The position numbers and the translations under genes are program-made. DNA of 8,851 nucleotides, taken from an uncultured bacterium (lineage in GTDB: Bacteria; Bacteroidota; Bacteroidia; Bacteroidales; Muribaculaceae). Shown piece by piece: positions 1-6,774 of this stretch. The stretch covers positions 1 to 8,851 of the forward strand of contig CAMHGU010000088.1 in the NCBI GenBank assembly GCA_946184715.1. The letters run 5' to 3'. How positions within the stretch are numbered: the first letter of the stretch is position 1; each line of letters begins with the position of its first letter. The notes under the pieces were generated by a model that was given only the letters and a program-made list of their open reading frames with translations, made no database searches and was not told the DNA's origin.

Positions 1-1937
1 GGCTCTACGCCGTTGCGGTGGAGCCAGCTGCGGAAGATGTCGGCATAGACGGGGGTGAGGGCCTCGGCGCGGCGGGCTTTGACGGCCCGGAGATTGGAGG
101 GCGCGTCGGCGCTTTGGTCGCCGTTGAGGCTGTCGAGCAGGGCAGCGATGGCGGCGAAGAGCTCGTTGGTGTCCACGCCGGCCTCTTCGAGGGCCTGCAG
201 GATGGCGGGCACGTCAACTCCGGCTTTGGTGAGGAACGCGATGACGGTGTTCTCATCGAGGGTGCCGGCAGAGTAGGCGGCCAGAAGCTCGTCGAGGCTA
301 AGCTCTCCGGCGGCTATCTTGGCGGCGATGGCATCGAAGTCGATGCCGTAGCCCTTGAGCTGCTCGGCGATTTCGGCTATTCGGGGGTCGTTTTCAGATA
401 GAGCGGCCACAATCTGCTCGACGCTGAAGCCCGAAGCTACGAGCTGTCCCACAATCTGGTCGAGCGATAGCCCGAGTGACTGAGCCACCCTGATGAGCTG
501 CTTGATGTCGATATTAAAGTTGCGCAGCTCGTCGATAAGTTCCATAGGGTCGGCATCGCCGTGGATATAGGGCCAGAGCTTAAGCTCTGCAGTCACTTGC
601 ACAGCGTATTCGAGCGTGGCGGCGAGGTGGCCGGATTTCTTGAGGGTGAAGTTGGTCTGCAGATTTGTCGCACCGGGGAGCGGGGAGGCTGTGTAGCCGT
701 TCTGCTCGAGAAATTCCACCAGCTTCTCGGCGCATTTATACGACACGTAGTCGTCGCCTTGTGAGTGGAACAGGAAGATCCGGTTCTCGGGGTTGGGGAT
801 CCAATCGGTGGCGATGCTCTTGCTGTCGAACACCTCAAGGAGCTTAGCGGTCATCGGGTCGGAGGTGTCGAGGGCAGCCGGTGTAAGTACGTCGGCAGGG
901 GTCTTTTCGCGGCCAATGAGGTCGTTGATTTCCCAGGAGGAGTAGTTCTTGGAGAGGATCCAGTTGTCGATGTTGTCGGCGAGGAATGGCTGGAACACGT
1001 CGTGATAGTCGAGGCCGAGGTGCCCGTTCTCGTTGAAGGCCACCACCATAAGAGGTATTGACACGAGATACACGGTGCCCGCGGCGCCCACCACCTCGTT
1101 GTAGGCGGTGCGGAGGTCGTAGGGGCCGCCTCCGGCAAAGGTCTTGTCGAACATCGGCTTACCGTCCTTGCTTATTTGGTCGGTGTATTTGAGCGTGGCC
1201 ATAGCCTCGAATCCGCCGCTGCTGTAGCCCAGATTGAAGAGGTAGTTGCCGCAGTCGAAGCCGAGGTCGGCGAGTACTTGGTAGGCGGCGTTGAGGGCGT
1301 CGATGGTGGCGCGGGCATTGGCGGTGCCGAAGAGGTAGGCTTGCGGGAAGCGCTCCGAGGCGCCGAAGCCGTAGAAGTCGCTCTCGATGGCTATATAGTT
1401 AGGCGCGAGCGGGTTGGCGAGGATGAGCTGCTCGAGGCCGCGATAGCCGCGGGTGGGAGCCTCATCCTTGTGGCACACGGTGAAGTGGTTGAAGAGCAGG
1501 ATGCCTTCCACGCGCGCCTCCTTGTTGTACACATTGGCCGGGATGGTGATGGAGCCGGAGAGGGTGATGGGGTTGCCGTCGGGGTCAACAGTGGGATACA
1601 GGTAGTTGATGATTTTGGCTTCGCGCTGCGCCAGATTGATATCGCCGATATCGCTGACGCCGCTGACTCCGAATATTAGCGTCTGGTCGAAAGTCTCGGT
1701 CACTACGATGTCGTCGTTGATGTCCACTTCCACCACCTTGCCCGAGGCGTCGGTAATGGGCTTGCCGTTGAAGTCGGCCACGGTGACCGAGCCGTCGTCG
1801 GCGATGTCGATGGAGCCGAGCTGGCTGGTGGTGGCGATGGTGTTGGAACCGTCGGCGTGCTTGAGGGTAACCACTTTGGCATTGGCACTTATAGTCGCCA
1901 GTGCCGCGATTGCTATCGCGAGTAATGTCTTTTTCAT
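1..1937 (-). CDS. Secreted alpha/beta hydrolase (lipase/esterase-like) with a C-terminal helical repeat array; 3' end cut by window
   Basis: The frame is open from the ATG at 1937 to the left edge, giving 645 visible residues and no stop. Residues 1-20 are a Sec signal peptide (MKK, hydrophobic AIAIAALATIS, then ANA). A short beta-rich segment follows (about 21-75), then an alpha/beta hydrolase core (about 80-450). The nucleophile elbow is G-Y-S-S-G at 237-241, so Ser239 is the likely nucleophile. HSQGDD at 391-396 supplies the acid (Asp395 or Asp396) and SGH at 435-437 supplies His437. The overall pattern resembles secretory lipase or prolyl-oligopeptidase-like esterases; the substrate cannot be read from sequence. 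Residues about 489-601 form a 14-residue helical repeat array. A low-complexity linker (602-626) and a helix with motif FRSWL follow, which may be the returning last helix of the fold. The start lies 8 nt after the stop of the small T9SS gene, so the two are probably co-transcribed. Whether a sorting domain ends this protein cannot be seen. Confidence 0.85.
   Translation of the reverse strand, partial: MKKTLLAIAIAALATISANAKVVTLKHADGSNTIATTSQLGSIDIADDGSVTVADFNGKPITDASGKVVEVDINDDIVVTETFDQTLIFGVSGVSDIGDINLAQREAKIINYLYPTVDPDGNPITLSGSITIPANVYNKEARVEGILLFNHFTVCHKDEAPTRGYRGLEQLILANPLAPNYIAIESDFYGFGASERFPQAYLFGTANARATIDALNAAYQVLADLGFDCGNYLFNLGYSSGGFEAMATLKYTDQISKDGKPMFDKTFAGGGPYDLRTAYNEVVGAAGTVYLVSIPLMVVAFNENGHLGLDYHDVFQPFLADNIDNWILSKNYSSWEINDLIGREKTPADVLTPAALDTSDPMTAKLLEVFDSKSIATDWIPNPENRIFLFHSQGDDYVSYKCAEKLVEFLEQNGYTASPLPGATNLQTNFTLKKSGHLAATLEYAVQVTAELKLWPYIHGDADPMELIDELRNFNIDIKQLIRVAQSLGLSLDQIVGQLVASGFSVEQIVAALSENDPRIAEIAEQLKGYGIDFDAIAAKIAAGELSLDELLAAYSAGTLDENTVIAFLTKAGVDVPAILQALEEAGVDTNELFAAIAALLDSLNGDQSADAPSNLRAVKARRAEALTPVYADIFRSWLHRNGVE
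137..473 (-). repeat. Array of about eight 14-residue helical repeats inside the hydrolase gene
   Basis: Repeat units begin at residues 489 (GLSLDQI), 503 (GFSVEQI), about 517 (degenerate, DPRIAEI), 531 (GIDFDAI), 544 (GELSLDEL), 558 (GTLDENTV), 573 (GVDVPAI) and 587 (GVDTNEL). The spacing is 13-15 residues. The consensus is G, hydrophobic, Ser/Asp, hydrophobic, Asp/Glu, any, Ile/Leu, hydrophobic, then a short Ala-rich amphipathic helix. I do not recognise it as a named repeat family. It could form a stacked-helix solenoid or a lid. Confidence 0.75.
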
Positions 1938-1945
1938 AGGGCCGA

Positions 1946-2386
1946 TTACTGTTTGATGAATTTGATTACTTGATTACCTGCGCGCACGAAATAGACGCCT
2001 GCCGCGAGGTTGCTGATGTCGATAGTAGCCTCGGTGCTCAATGGTGCGGCATCCACCTGGCGGCCTTTGATGTCGTAAACCGCGATGGGGGAGAGGCCGC
2101 TGAGGCCCTTCACAGTAAGGCTGTTGCCCACGATGCGGGCTGAGGCGTCGTAATAGCTGATGCCCTGCAGGCCGGTGGAACCGATTATCAGGGAGAGGGT
2201 GGTCACGTCGTCGATGGTGCTGTCATCGTCGAATACCACTGTCACTTGCTCGCGGTCGATGGCAAGCTGCTTCACCGTTTTACCATCAATAGCCTCACCG
2301 TTCACCGTCAACGCCTGCGGCACTTCGGCGCTCGCTATCGCGGCTACGGCGATGACGCTCAGCGCCATTGTCAATAGTCTTTTCAT
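1946..2386 (-). CDS. Small secreted protein with T9SS type A sorting domain
   Basis: This 146-residue protein begins with a clear signal peptide (residues 1-20, cleavage after ASA). The segment 21-85 is short and beta-prone, with a VVFDDDSTIDD stretch at 50-60. Residues about 86-146 match a Por-secretion-system C-terminal sorting domain: the hydrophobic strand around VYDIKGRQV (103-111), then ISNLAAGVYFVR (124-135), and the closing KFIKQ. Such domains direct proteins through the type IX machinery to the cell surface or medium. Here the sorting domain is almost half of the mature protein, leaving only about 65 residues of possible cargo. The hydrolase gene starts 8 nt downstream on the same strand, so the two are likely one transcript. 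A -7-like box lies 37-44 nt upstream of the start. The cargo's function is unknown. Confidence 0.85.
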   Translation of the reverse strand: MKRLLTMALSVIAVAAIASAEVPQALTVNGEAIDGKTVKQLAIDREQVTVVFDDDSTIDDVTTLSLIIGSTGLQGISYYDASARIVGNSLTVKGLSGLSPIAVYDIKGRQVDAAPLSTEATIDISNLAAGVYFVRAGNQVIKFIKQ

Positions 2387-2422
2387 AAATAGTCAATAGA
2401 ATAATAATGAATAATTTTTATG

Positions 2423-2430
2423 CAAAGTTA
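2423..2430 (-). promoter_or_regulatory. Bacteroidota-type -7 box for the T9SS protein/hydrolase unit
   Basis: On the minus strand this reads TAACTTTG, an exact match to the Bacteroidota sigma-70 -7 consensus TAnnTTTG. It would start transcription roughly 30 nt before the ATG at 2386. I see no good TTTG -33 element at the usual 19-21 nt spacing, so the call rests on the -7 box and its placement. Confidence 0.5.
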
Positions 2431-2558
2431 ATGGTTTTCGGCCAACTAATTGATGCGTGGCAGCCGTTGTTGTTGATTTTTAACGTAATTGTGGGCGATT
2501 GTTGATAAGTCGTTAATAAATGGCGGGGGTATTAGTGCTGTGATTGGGCAGATTTGGC

Positions 2559-2566
2559 TAATTTTG
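2559..2566 (+). promoter_or_regulatory. Bacteroidota-type -7 box for dnaB
   Basis: TAATTTTG matches TAnnTTTG exactly and lies 24-31 nt before the ATG at 2590, giving a short leader. The -33 position shows only a weak partial match (GCTG near 2537-2540). If this box is used, a dnaB start at the TTG at 2554 would lie upstream of the transcription start, which supports the ATG at 2590. The two divergent -7 boxes make the 203-nt gap 2387-2589 a two-way promoter region. The rest of that gap is AT-rich and shows no DnaA boxes or convincing hairpin. Confidence 0.5.
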
Positions 2567-2589
2567 CAGCTACAAAATCAGAAACGCTT

Positions 2590-4155
2590 ATGCCCGACAA
2601 CAACAATACCCGCAGCCAGTACGGCAACAACCGTCGCGACGCCAAAGCGCCGGTGGAGTCGCCGCTTGGGAAGCTTCAGCCTCAGGACACCGAGATCGAA
2701 GAGGCCGTGCTCGGAGCTTTGATGCTCACCAACGACGCCTATTCGCAAGTGAGCGAGCTGCTCCGGCCCGAGAGCTTCTACGACCCTAAGAATCAGAAGA
2801 TCTACGAGGCGATAATGATGCTCGGCGCGTCGCAGCGCCCCATCGATATGCTCACGGTGATAGAGCAACTTCGCGAGAACGGCACGCTCGAGGAGGTGGG
2901 CGGCGCGGTGAGGGTGTCGGAGCTTACGGGGCGCGTCAACTCGTCGGCCCACCTCGAATTTCACGCCCGCATCGTGGCCCAGAAGTTCCTGGCCCGCGAG
3001 CTGATAACGTTCAGCGCCAACATTCAGAGTAAGGCCTTCGACGAGTCGAACGACGTTGACGACCTGCTGCAGGAGGCCGAGGGCGAGCTGTTCAAGATTT
3101 CGCAGCGCAATGTGAAGAAGGATATCATCCAGATCGACCCCGTCATAGCGCAGGCGGTGGAGCAGATAGAGATAGCGGCCAATCGCGAGAGCGGCCTCAG
3201 CGGCTTGCAGACCGGCTTCCACAAGCTCGACGAGCTTACCTCGGGGTGGCAGCCCAGCGACCTTATCATCATCGCGGCGCGCCCGGCAATGGGCAAGACC
3301 GCCTTTGTGCTCTCGATGGCGAAGAATATGGCAGTGAACTACAACATACCTACGGCCGTGTTCTCGCTCGAGATGTCGAATGTGCAGCTTGTGAACCGTC
3401 TTATCTGCAATGTGTGTGAACTGCCGGGCGAGACCATCAAGAGCGGCCGCCTGACGCAGCTGGAGTGGCAGCAGCTCAATAGCCGGCTGCAACACCTCTA
3501 CGGTGCGCCGCTATATATCGACGACACGCCGTCGCTCTCCATCTTCGAGCTACGCACCAAGGCACGCCGCCTCGTGCGTGAGCACAACGTGAAGACCATC
3601 ATCATCGACTACCTGCAGCTTATGAACGCCAGCGGAATGAAATTCGGGAGCCGCGAGCAGGAGGTGAGTATGATCTCGCGCTCGCTCAAGCAGCTGGCCA
3701 AGGAGCTAAATATCCCCATCATCGCGCTATCGCAGCTCAACCGCTCGGTGGAGACGCGCGCCGAGGGCAAGCGCCCGCAGCTGAGCGACCTTCGCGAGTC
3801 GGGTGCCATAGAGCAGGACGCCGATATCGTGTGCTTCATTCACCGCCCGGAGTACTACACCCGCTCCACCACCGATGCCGAGGGCAACGACATCCAGGGC
3901 CTTGCCGAGTTTATCGTGGCCAAGCACCGTAACGGTCGCGTGGCCGATGTGAAGCTTCGCTTCAAGTCGAAATTCGCGCGCTTCCAGAATTGGGACGACG
4001 ACTATCAGGTGATTCAGAGCACCTACGAGTCGAAGATGAACGCCACGGCCGAGCCGGCGGGGCAGGGCGCGGGCTTCGCGGCGCCTCCGGCCGATAATGG
4101 CGGCGATGCGGCCGCGTTTCTGCGCGACAACACCGAGCAAGAGACCCCGTTCTGA
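2590..4155 (+). CDS. dnaB: Replicative DNA helicase DnaB
   Basis: This 521-residue protein is the hexameric, ATP-driven 5'-3' helicase that unwinds DNA at the replication fork. Residues 1-30 are polar and probably disordered. The DnaB N-terminal helical domain covers about 31-135 (DTEIEEAVLGALM near its start), a linker follows, and the RecA-like ATPase covers about 190-475. Walker A is ARPAMGKT at 230-237 with Lys236. SLEMS lies in the conserved H1a region. Walker B is IIIDYLQLM with Asp340. Other family signatures are ALSQLNRSVE, LSDLRESGAIEQDAD and AKHRNGR. There is no intein. The in-frame TTG at 2554 would add 12 residues, but it precedes the likely promoter box, so the ATG is preferred. 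A 38-residue Ala/Gly-rich tail (484-521) ends in EQETPF, which resembles an SSB acidic tip. The gene is convergent with the GNAT gene, with 5 nt between the two stops and no intrinsic terminator there. Confidence 0.97.
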   Translation: MPDNNNTRSQYGNNRRDAKAPVESPLGKLQPQDTEIEEAVLGALMLTNDAYSQVSELLRPESFYDPKNQKIYEAIMMLGASQRPIDMLTVIEQLRENGTLEEVGGAVRVSELTGRVNSSAHLEFHARIVAQKFLARELITFSANIQSKAFDESNDVDDLLQEAEGELFKISQRNVKKDIIQIDPVIAQAVEQIEIAANRESGLSGLQTGFHKLDELTSGWQPSDLIIIAARPAMGKTAFVLSMAKNMAVNYNIPTAVFSLEMSNVQLVNRLICNVCELPGETIKSGRLTQLEWQQLNSRLQHLYGAPLYIDDTPSLSIFELRTKARRLVREHNVKTIIIDYLQLMNASGMKFGSREQEVSMISRSLKQLAKELNIPIIALSQLNRSVETRAEGKRPQLSDLRESGAIEQDADIVCFIHRPEYYTRSTTDAEGNDIQGLAEFIVAKHRNGRVADVKLRFKSKFARFQNWDDDYQVIQSTYESKMNATAEPAGQGAGFAAPPADNGGDAAAFLRDNTEQETPF

Positions 4156-4160
4156 TTTAG

Positions 4161-4685
4161 CTATCGGGGGCTGAGAATCATTTGCAATACGAAGGCATCG
4201 ATGAAGGTGTCGCCGCGTCGTAGCCACTGCGGCAGCGTGGCCACACGGCTGTAGCCATAGCGGCTGAAGGCGGTGAGGCACGGCTCATTGTCGGCGGCGA
4301 TGATGGCCACGAGCTGGTGCAGCTCGAGCGAGCGGGCATAGTCGGCCAGCAGGGCGATGCAGCGCTTGGCGTAGCCGCGGCGCTGATGGGCGCGGTCGAT
4401 GAGCATTCCCACCATAGCGCGGTGGTTGACGGGGTCGAAATCGAAGAGGTCGAGGGCGCCCACGGGCTCGCCGGTGTCGATGCGCTCGGCGATGAGGCGC
4501 AGCTGGCGAGTGCGGTAGATGTCGGCCTCGTAGCTCTTGAGGTATTCCCAGATGATATGGCGGTTGAAAGGCGCTGTGGTGGAGCCGTAGCGCCAAAGGT
4601 CGGTGTCGTTCTCCCAACGCATCATCAGGTCGATGTCGGCGGGGTCGAGGGCACGGAGACGGAGGGTGTCGTCGGCAAAGAGCAT
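4161..4685 (-). CDS. GNAT-family N-acetyltransferase (RimJ/RimL-like)
   Basis: A 174-residue single-domain protein of the Acetyltransf_3 type, the usual length for this group. The N-terminal strand LRLRAL (8-13) and the WENDTDLWRY segment (24-33) are typical of RimJ/RimL-like GNATs. Motif A, which binds the acetyl-CoA pyrophosphate, is QRRGYA at 101-106 (pattern Q/R-x-x-G-x-G/A). It is followed by a helix and by the ADNEPCLTAFSRYGY stretch (131-145), with Asn133 and the YGY turn typical of motif B. No signal peptide is seen, so it should be cytoplasmic. It is the last gene of the murK operon and starts 17 nt after the stop of the SGNH gene. The substrate could be a protein N-terminus, a polyamine or an amino sugar; sequence does not decide, and its place in the operon only hints at amino-sugar metabolism. 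Confidence 0.85.
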   Translation of the reverse strand: MLFADDTLRLRALDPADIDLMMRWENDTDLWRYGSTTAPFNRHIIWEYLKSYEADIYRTRQLRLIAERIDTGEPVGALDLFDFDPVNHRAMVGMLIDRAHQRRGYAKRCIALLADYARSLELHQLVAIIAADNEPCLTAFSRYGYSRVATLPQWLRRGDTFIDAFVLQMILSPR

Positions 4686-4702
4686 AGGGCGCAGCGTGAG
4701 GG

Positions 4703-5938
4703 TTATCGGAAGAACTTGGCTAAGGCCTCGCCCCAGGCAGCGTAGCCGTTGCCCATAAGGTGGAAGCCGTCGTTGGTGTAGTCGGCGCGCAGGTGGCCGT
4801 TGTCGTCGGCGAGGACGGGCATCAGGTCAACCCATTTGGCGTCGTTTCGCTTGGCGATGTCGCGCAGGCGGCGATTGGTGGCCTGTATTTTGGCGGGGAC
4901 CACATCGGCAAAGGTGGCGTACTTCTCATAGGCAGGCGACACCGGCACGAGGCCCATCACCACCACGGTAGTGGCCGGGCTGATGCGCTTCACTTCGCGG
5001 ATAGCGCGCTCCACGGTGCGCACCACGGTATCGGGCGCAAAGTCGCCGCTGAGACGGTCGTAGGCGGCGAGCAGGAAAATCTTGGCGGGCTTGGCGGCGG
5101 CCACCGCGGCGGCAGCTTGGGGCAGGGGAGCCACCTCAGCCGCATAGTAGGGGCGAGCCTTCACCTGCGGGCATCGCAGCAGCTCGTGCCACTCGCAGCC
5201 GGCGATGAGACCGTTGCCCACCATAACCACGTCGGCCGCGCCGATGGGGTACACTTCGCCCTCGTCGTCGAACGGCAAGCCCACATACTTGGCCACTTCG
5301 CGGCGCCATATACGATAGCCCTCGGCGTTGACGTGCAGCCCGTCGGCGGTCAGCTCCTTGCGGAGCTTGCCCTCGGCGTCGGCAAAGGCCGGGAAGAGGT
5401 TCACCCACGTGACGCCTTGCCGCTTGGCCACCTGCTCGAGCAGCTCGTTGCCATCCACAAACACCTGCTCCGTGCCCACGAGGTTGCGGTAGCGGTGGAA
5501 GTCGTTGTTGATGGGCAGCAGCGATTGCAGGTAGATTTCCGATTCGGGCGACTGCTCTTTAATCTTCATAATCAGCTTCTCCATAGCTTGGGCGAGGCTG
5601 TCGGCGGTGATATGGTGGGAGATGTCGTTGGCTCCGCTGAGCAGGAATATCTTGCGGGGGTGACCGGCGGTGACGGAGCCGATGCGGTCGCTGATGCCTT
5701 GCACCACGTCGCTGATGATGCCCCGATTCTTCACTTCGGGCGAGCGGAAGAGCTCGTGCCACTCGCCGTTGTCGGTAAGGCTGTTGCCCACAAAGACGAT
5801 GTCGGCAGTGCCGATGGGCAACTTCTCGAAGAGCGAGCTTCGCTGCCAGTAGTAGTCGTTGTACACATAGGGTTCGTCGGCAATGAGCATAGGCATTGTC
5901 ATCAGGGCGAGGGTTAGAAAGAAGAGGAGGCGTTTCAT
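4703..5938 (-). CDS. Exported tandem SGNH/GDSL hydrolase with one active-looking and one degenerate domain
   Basis: This 411-residue protein starts at the ATG at 5938. Residues 1-20 form a signal peptide without a lipobox Cys, so it is probably periplasmic or secreted. Domain 1 (about 36-222) has block I GNSLT with nucleophile Ser53, block II Gly73, block III GAND with Asn104, and block V DGLH with Asp199 and His202. Domain 2 (about 231-411) is a clear duplicate: PIGAADVVMVGN and EWHELL repeat those of domain 1 with a period of about 190 residues. It has Gly243 in place of Ser, Pro263 in place of the block II Gly, and AAYD (291-294) in place of GAND, but keeps DGFH (390-393). Domain 2 is therefore probably not an esterase. 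The gene lies 10 nt after murQ and 17 nt before the GNAT gene. An upstream in-frame ATG at 5974 was rejected because it would bury the signal peptide and overlap murQ. Acyl-ester removal from wall sugars is an inference from context. Confidence 0.9.
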   Translation of the reverse strand: MKRLLFFLTLALMTMPMLIADEPYVYNDYYWQRSSLFEKLPIGTADIVFVGNSLTDNGEWHELFRSPEVKNRGIISDVVQGISDRIGSVTAGHPRKIFLLSGANDISHHITADSLAQAMEKLIMKIKEQSPESEIYLQSLLPINNDFHRYRNLVGTEQVFVDGNELLEQVAKRQGVTWVNLFPAFADAEGKLRKELTADGLHVNAEGYRIWRREVAKYVGLPFDDEGEVYPIGAADVVMVGNGLIAGCEWHELLRCPQVKARPYYAAEVAPLPQAAAAVAAAKPAKIFLLAAYDRLSGDFAPDTVVRTVERAIREVKRISPATTVVVMGLVPVSPAYEKYATFADVVPAKIQATNRRLRDIAKRNDAKWVDLMPVLADDNGHLRADYTNDGFHLMGNGYAAWGEALAKFFR

Positions 5939-5948
5939 CGCGGGGCTG

Positions 5949-6770
5949 TTATTGATGTTGCTGATTATAGGCATCGACGGCTTTCTTCACCGAGCCGTGG
6001 AGCAGAAGCAGGCGCTTGGCGTCGTCGTAGCTTAGGCCGAGGGCTTCCACCACCATACGCGTGCCGCGGTCCACGAGCTTGGCATTGGAGAGCTGCATAT
6101 TCACCATCTTGTTGCCTTTGACGCGGCCCATGCGGATCATCGTGGCGGTGGTTATCATATTGCAAATCATCTTCTGGCCGGTGCCCGATTTCATACGCGA
6201 GCTTCCGGTGACGTATTCGGGCCCCACAATCATCTCGATAGGGATCTCGGCCACCTCTGATACGGGGGCATCGGGGTTGCTGGTGATTGCGGCGGTGAGG
6301 CAGCCGTGTGCTCGGGCATCGCGGAGGGCGCCGATGACGTAGGGCGTGGTGCCCGAGGCGGCGATGCCGATTACGGTGTCGCGGTCGTTGACGGCGTGGG
6401 CTTGGAGGTCGCGCCAGCCTTGCTCGGTGTCGTCCTCGGCGCGCTCCACGGGGTTGCGCAGGGCGGTGTCGCCGCCGGCGATGATGCCCACCACCCACGA
6501 CGGGTCCATACCGAAAGTGGGCGGAATCTCCGAGGCATCGAGCACGCCGAGGCGCCCGCTGGTGCCGGCACCCATATAGAAGATGCGGCCGCCGCGGCGC
6601 ATACGCTCCACGATGCCGGTCACCAGCCGCTCTATCTGCGGTATGGCACGCTGCACGGCGTCGGCCACTTTGTGGTCTTCGGTGTTGATGTCGGTCAGAA
6701 TCTCGTGTACCGACTTCTTCTCAAGGTCGTCGTAGAGCGACGGCTGCTCGCTTATCTTTACAAATGCCAT
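5949..6770 (-). CDS. murQ: N-acetylmuramic acid 6-phosphate etherase MurQ
   Basis: MurQ is a cytoplasmic enzyme that cleaves the D-lactyl ether of MurNAc-6-phosphate, giving GlcNAc-6-phosphate and D-lactate in peptidoglycan recycling. The 273-residue protein shows the SIS-domain signature of the family: GRIFYMGAGTSGRLG (61-75) followed by DASEIPPTFG (78-87). Glu81 matches the catalytic Glu83 of E. coli MurQ. Glu112 in ERAEDD matches the second conserved acid, Glu114. Downstream hallmarks are GIAASGTTPYV and GSSRMKSGTGQKM. It is somewhat shorter than the roughly 298-residue E. coli enzyme, mainly at the C-terminal end. The start is only 4 nt after the stop of the kinase gene (TGA-CACT-ATG), which suggests translational coupling. 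The kinase would supply its phosphorylated substrate. Confidence 0.96.
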   Translation of the reverse strand: MAFVKISEQPSLYDDLEKKSVHEILTDINTEDHKVADAVQRAIPQIERLVTGIVERMRRGGRIFYMGAGTSGRLGVLDASEIPPTFGMDPSWVVGIIAGGDTALRNPVERAEDDTEQGWRDLQAHAVNDRDTVIGIAASGTTPYVIGALRDARAHGCLTAAITSNPDAPVSEVAEIPIEMIVGPEYVTGSSRMKSGTGQKMICNMITTATMIRMGRVKGNKMVNMQLSNAKLVDRGTRMVVEALGLSYDDAKRLLLLHGSVKKAVDAYNQQHQ

Positions 6771-6774
6771 AGTG

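Noticed and set aside
2387..2589. Possible replication origin or DnaA boxes next to dnaB
   Set aside because: No TTATNCACA-like boxes or AT-rich repeat units were found; the region is better explained as a divergent promoter.
2578..3495. Minus-strand open frame of 305 codons opposite dnaB
   Set aside because: It is an antisense shadow of a certain gene, with Leu/Arg/His-rich low-information sequence and no domain.
4760..5917. Plus-strand open frame of 385 codons opposite the SGNH gene
   Set aside because: It mirrors the SGNH gene, is rich in Gly/Val/His with no recognisable domain, and arises from GC-biased codon use. The minus-strand gene has clear motifs and operon context.
5939..5974. 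Upstream ATG that would lengthen the SGNH protein by 12 residues
   Set aside because: It overlaps the end of murQ and puts a polar stretch before a good signal peptide that starts at the ATG at 5938.
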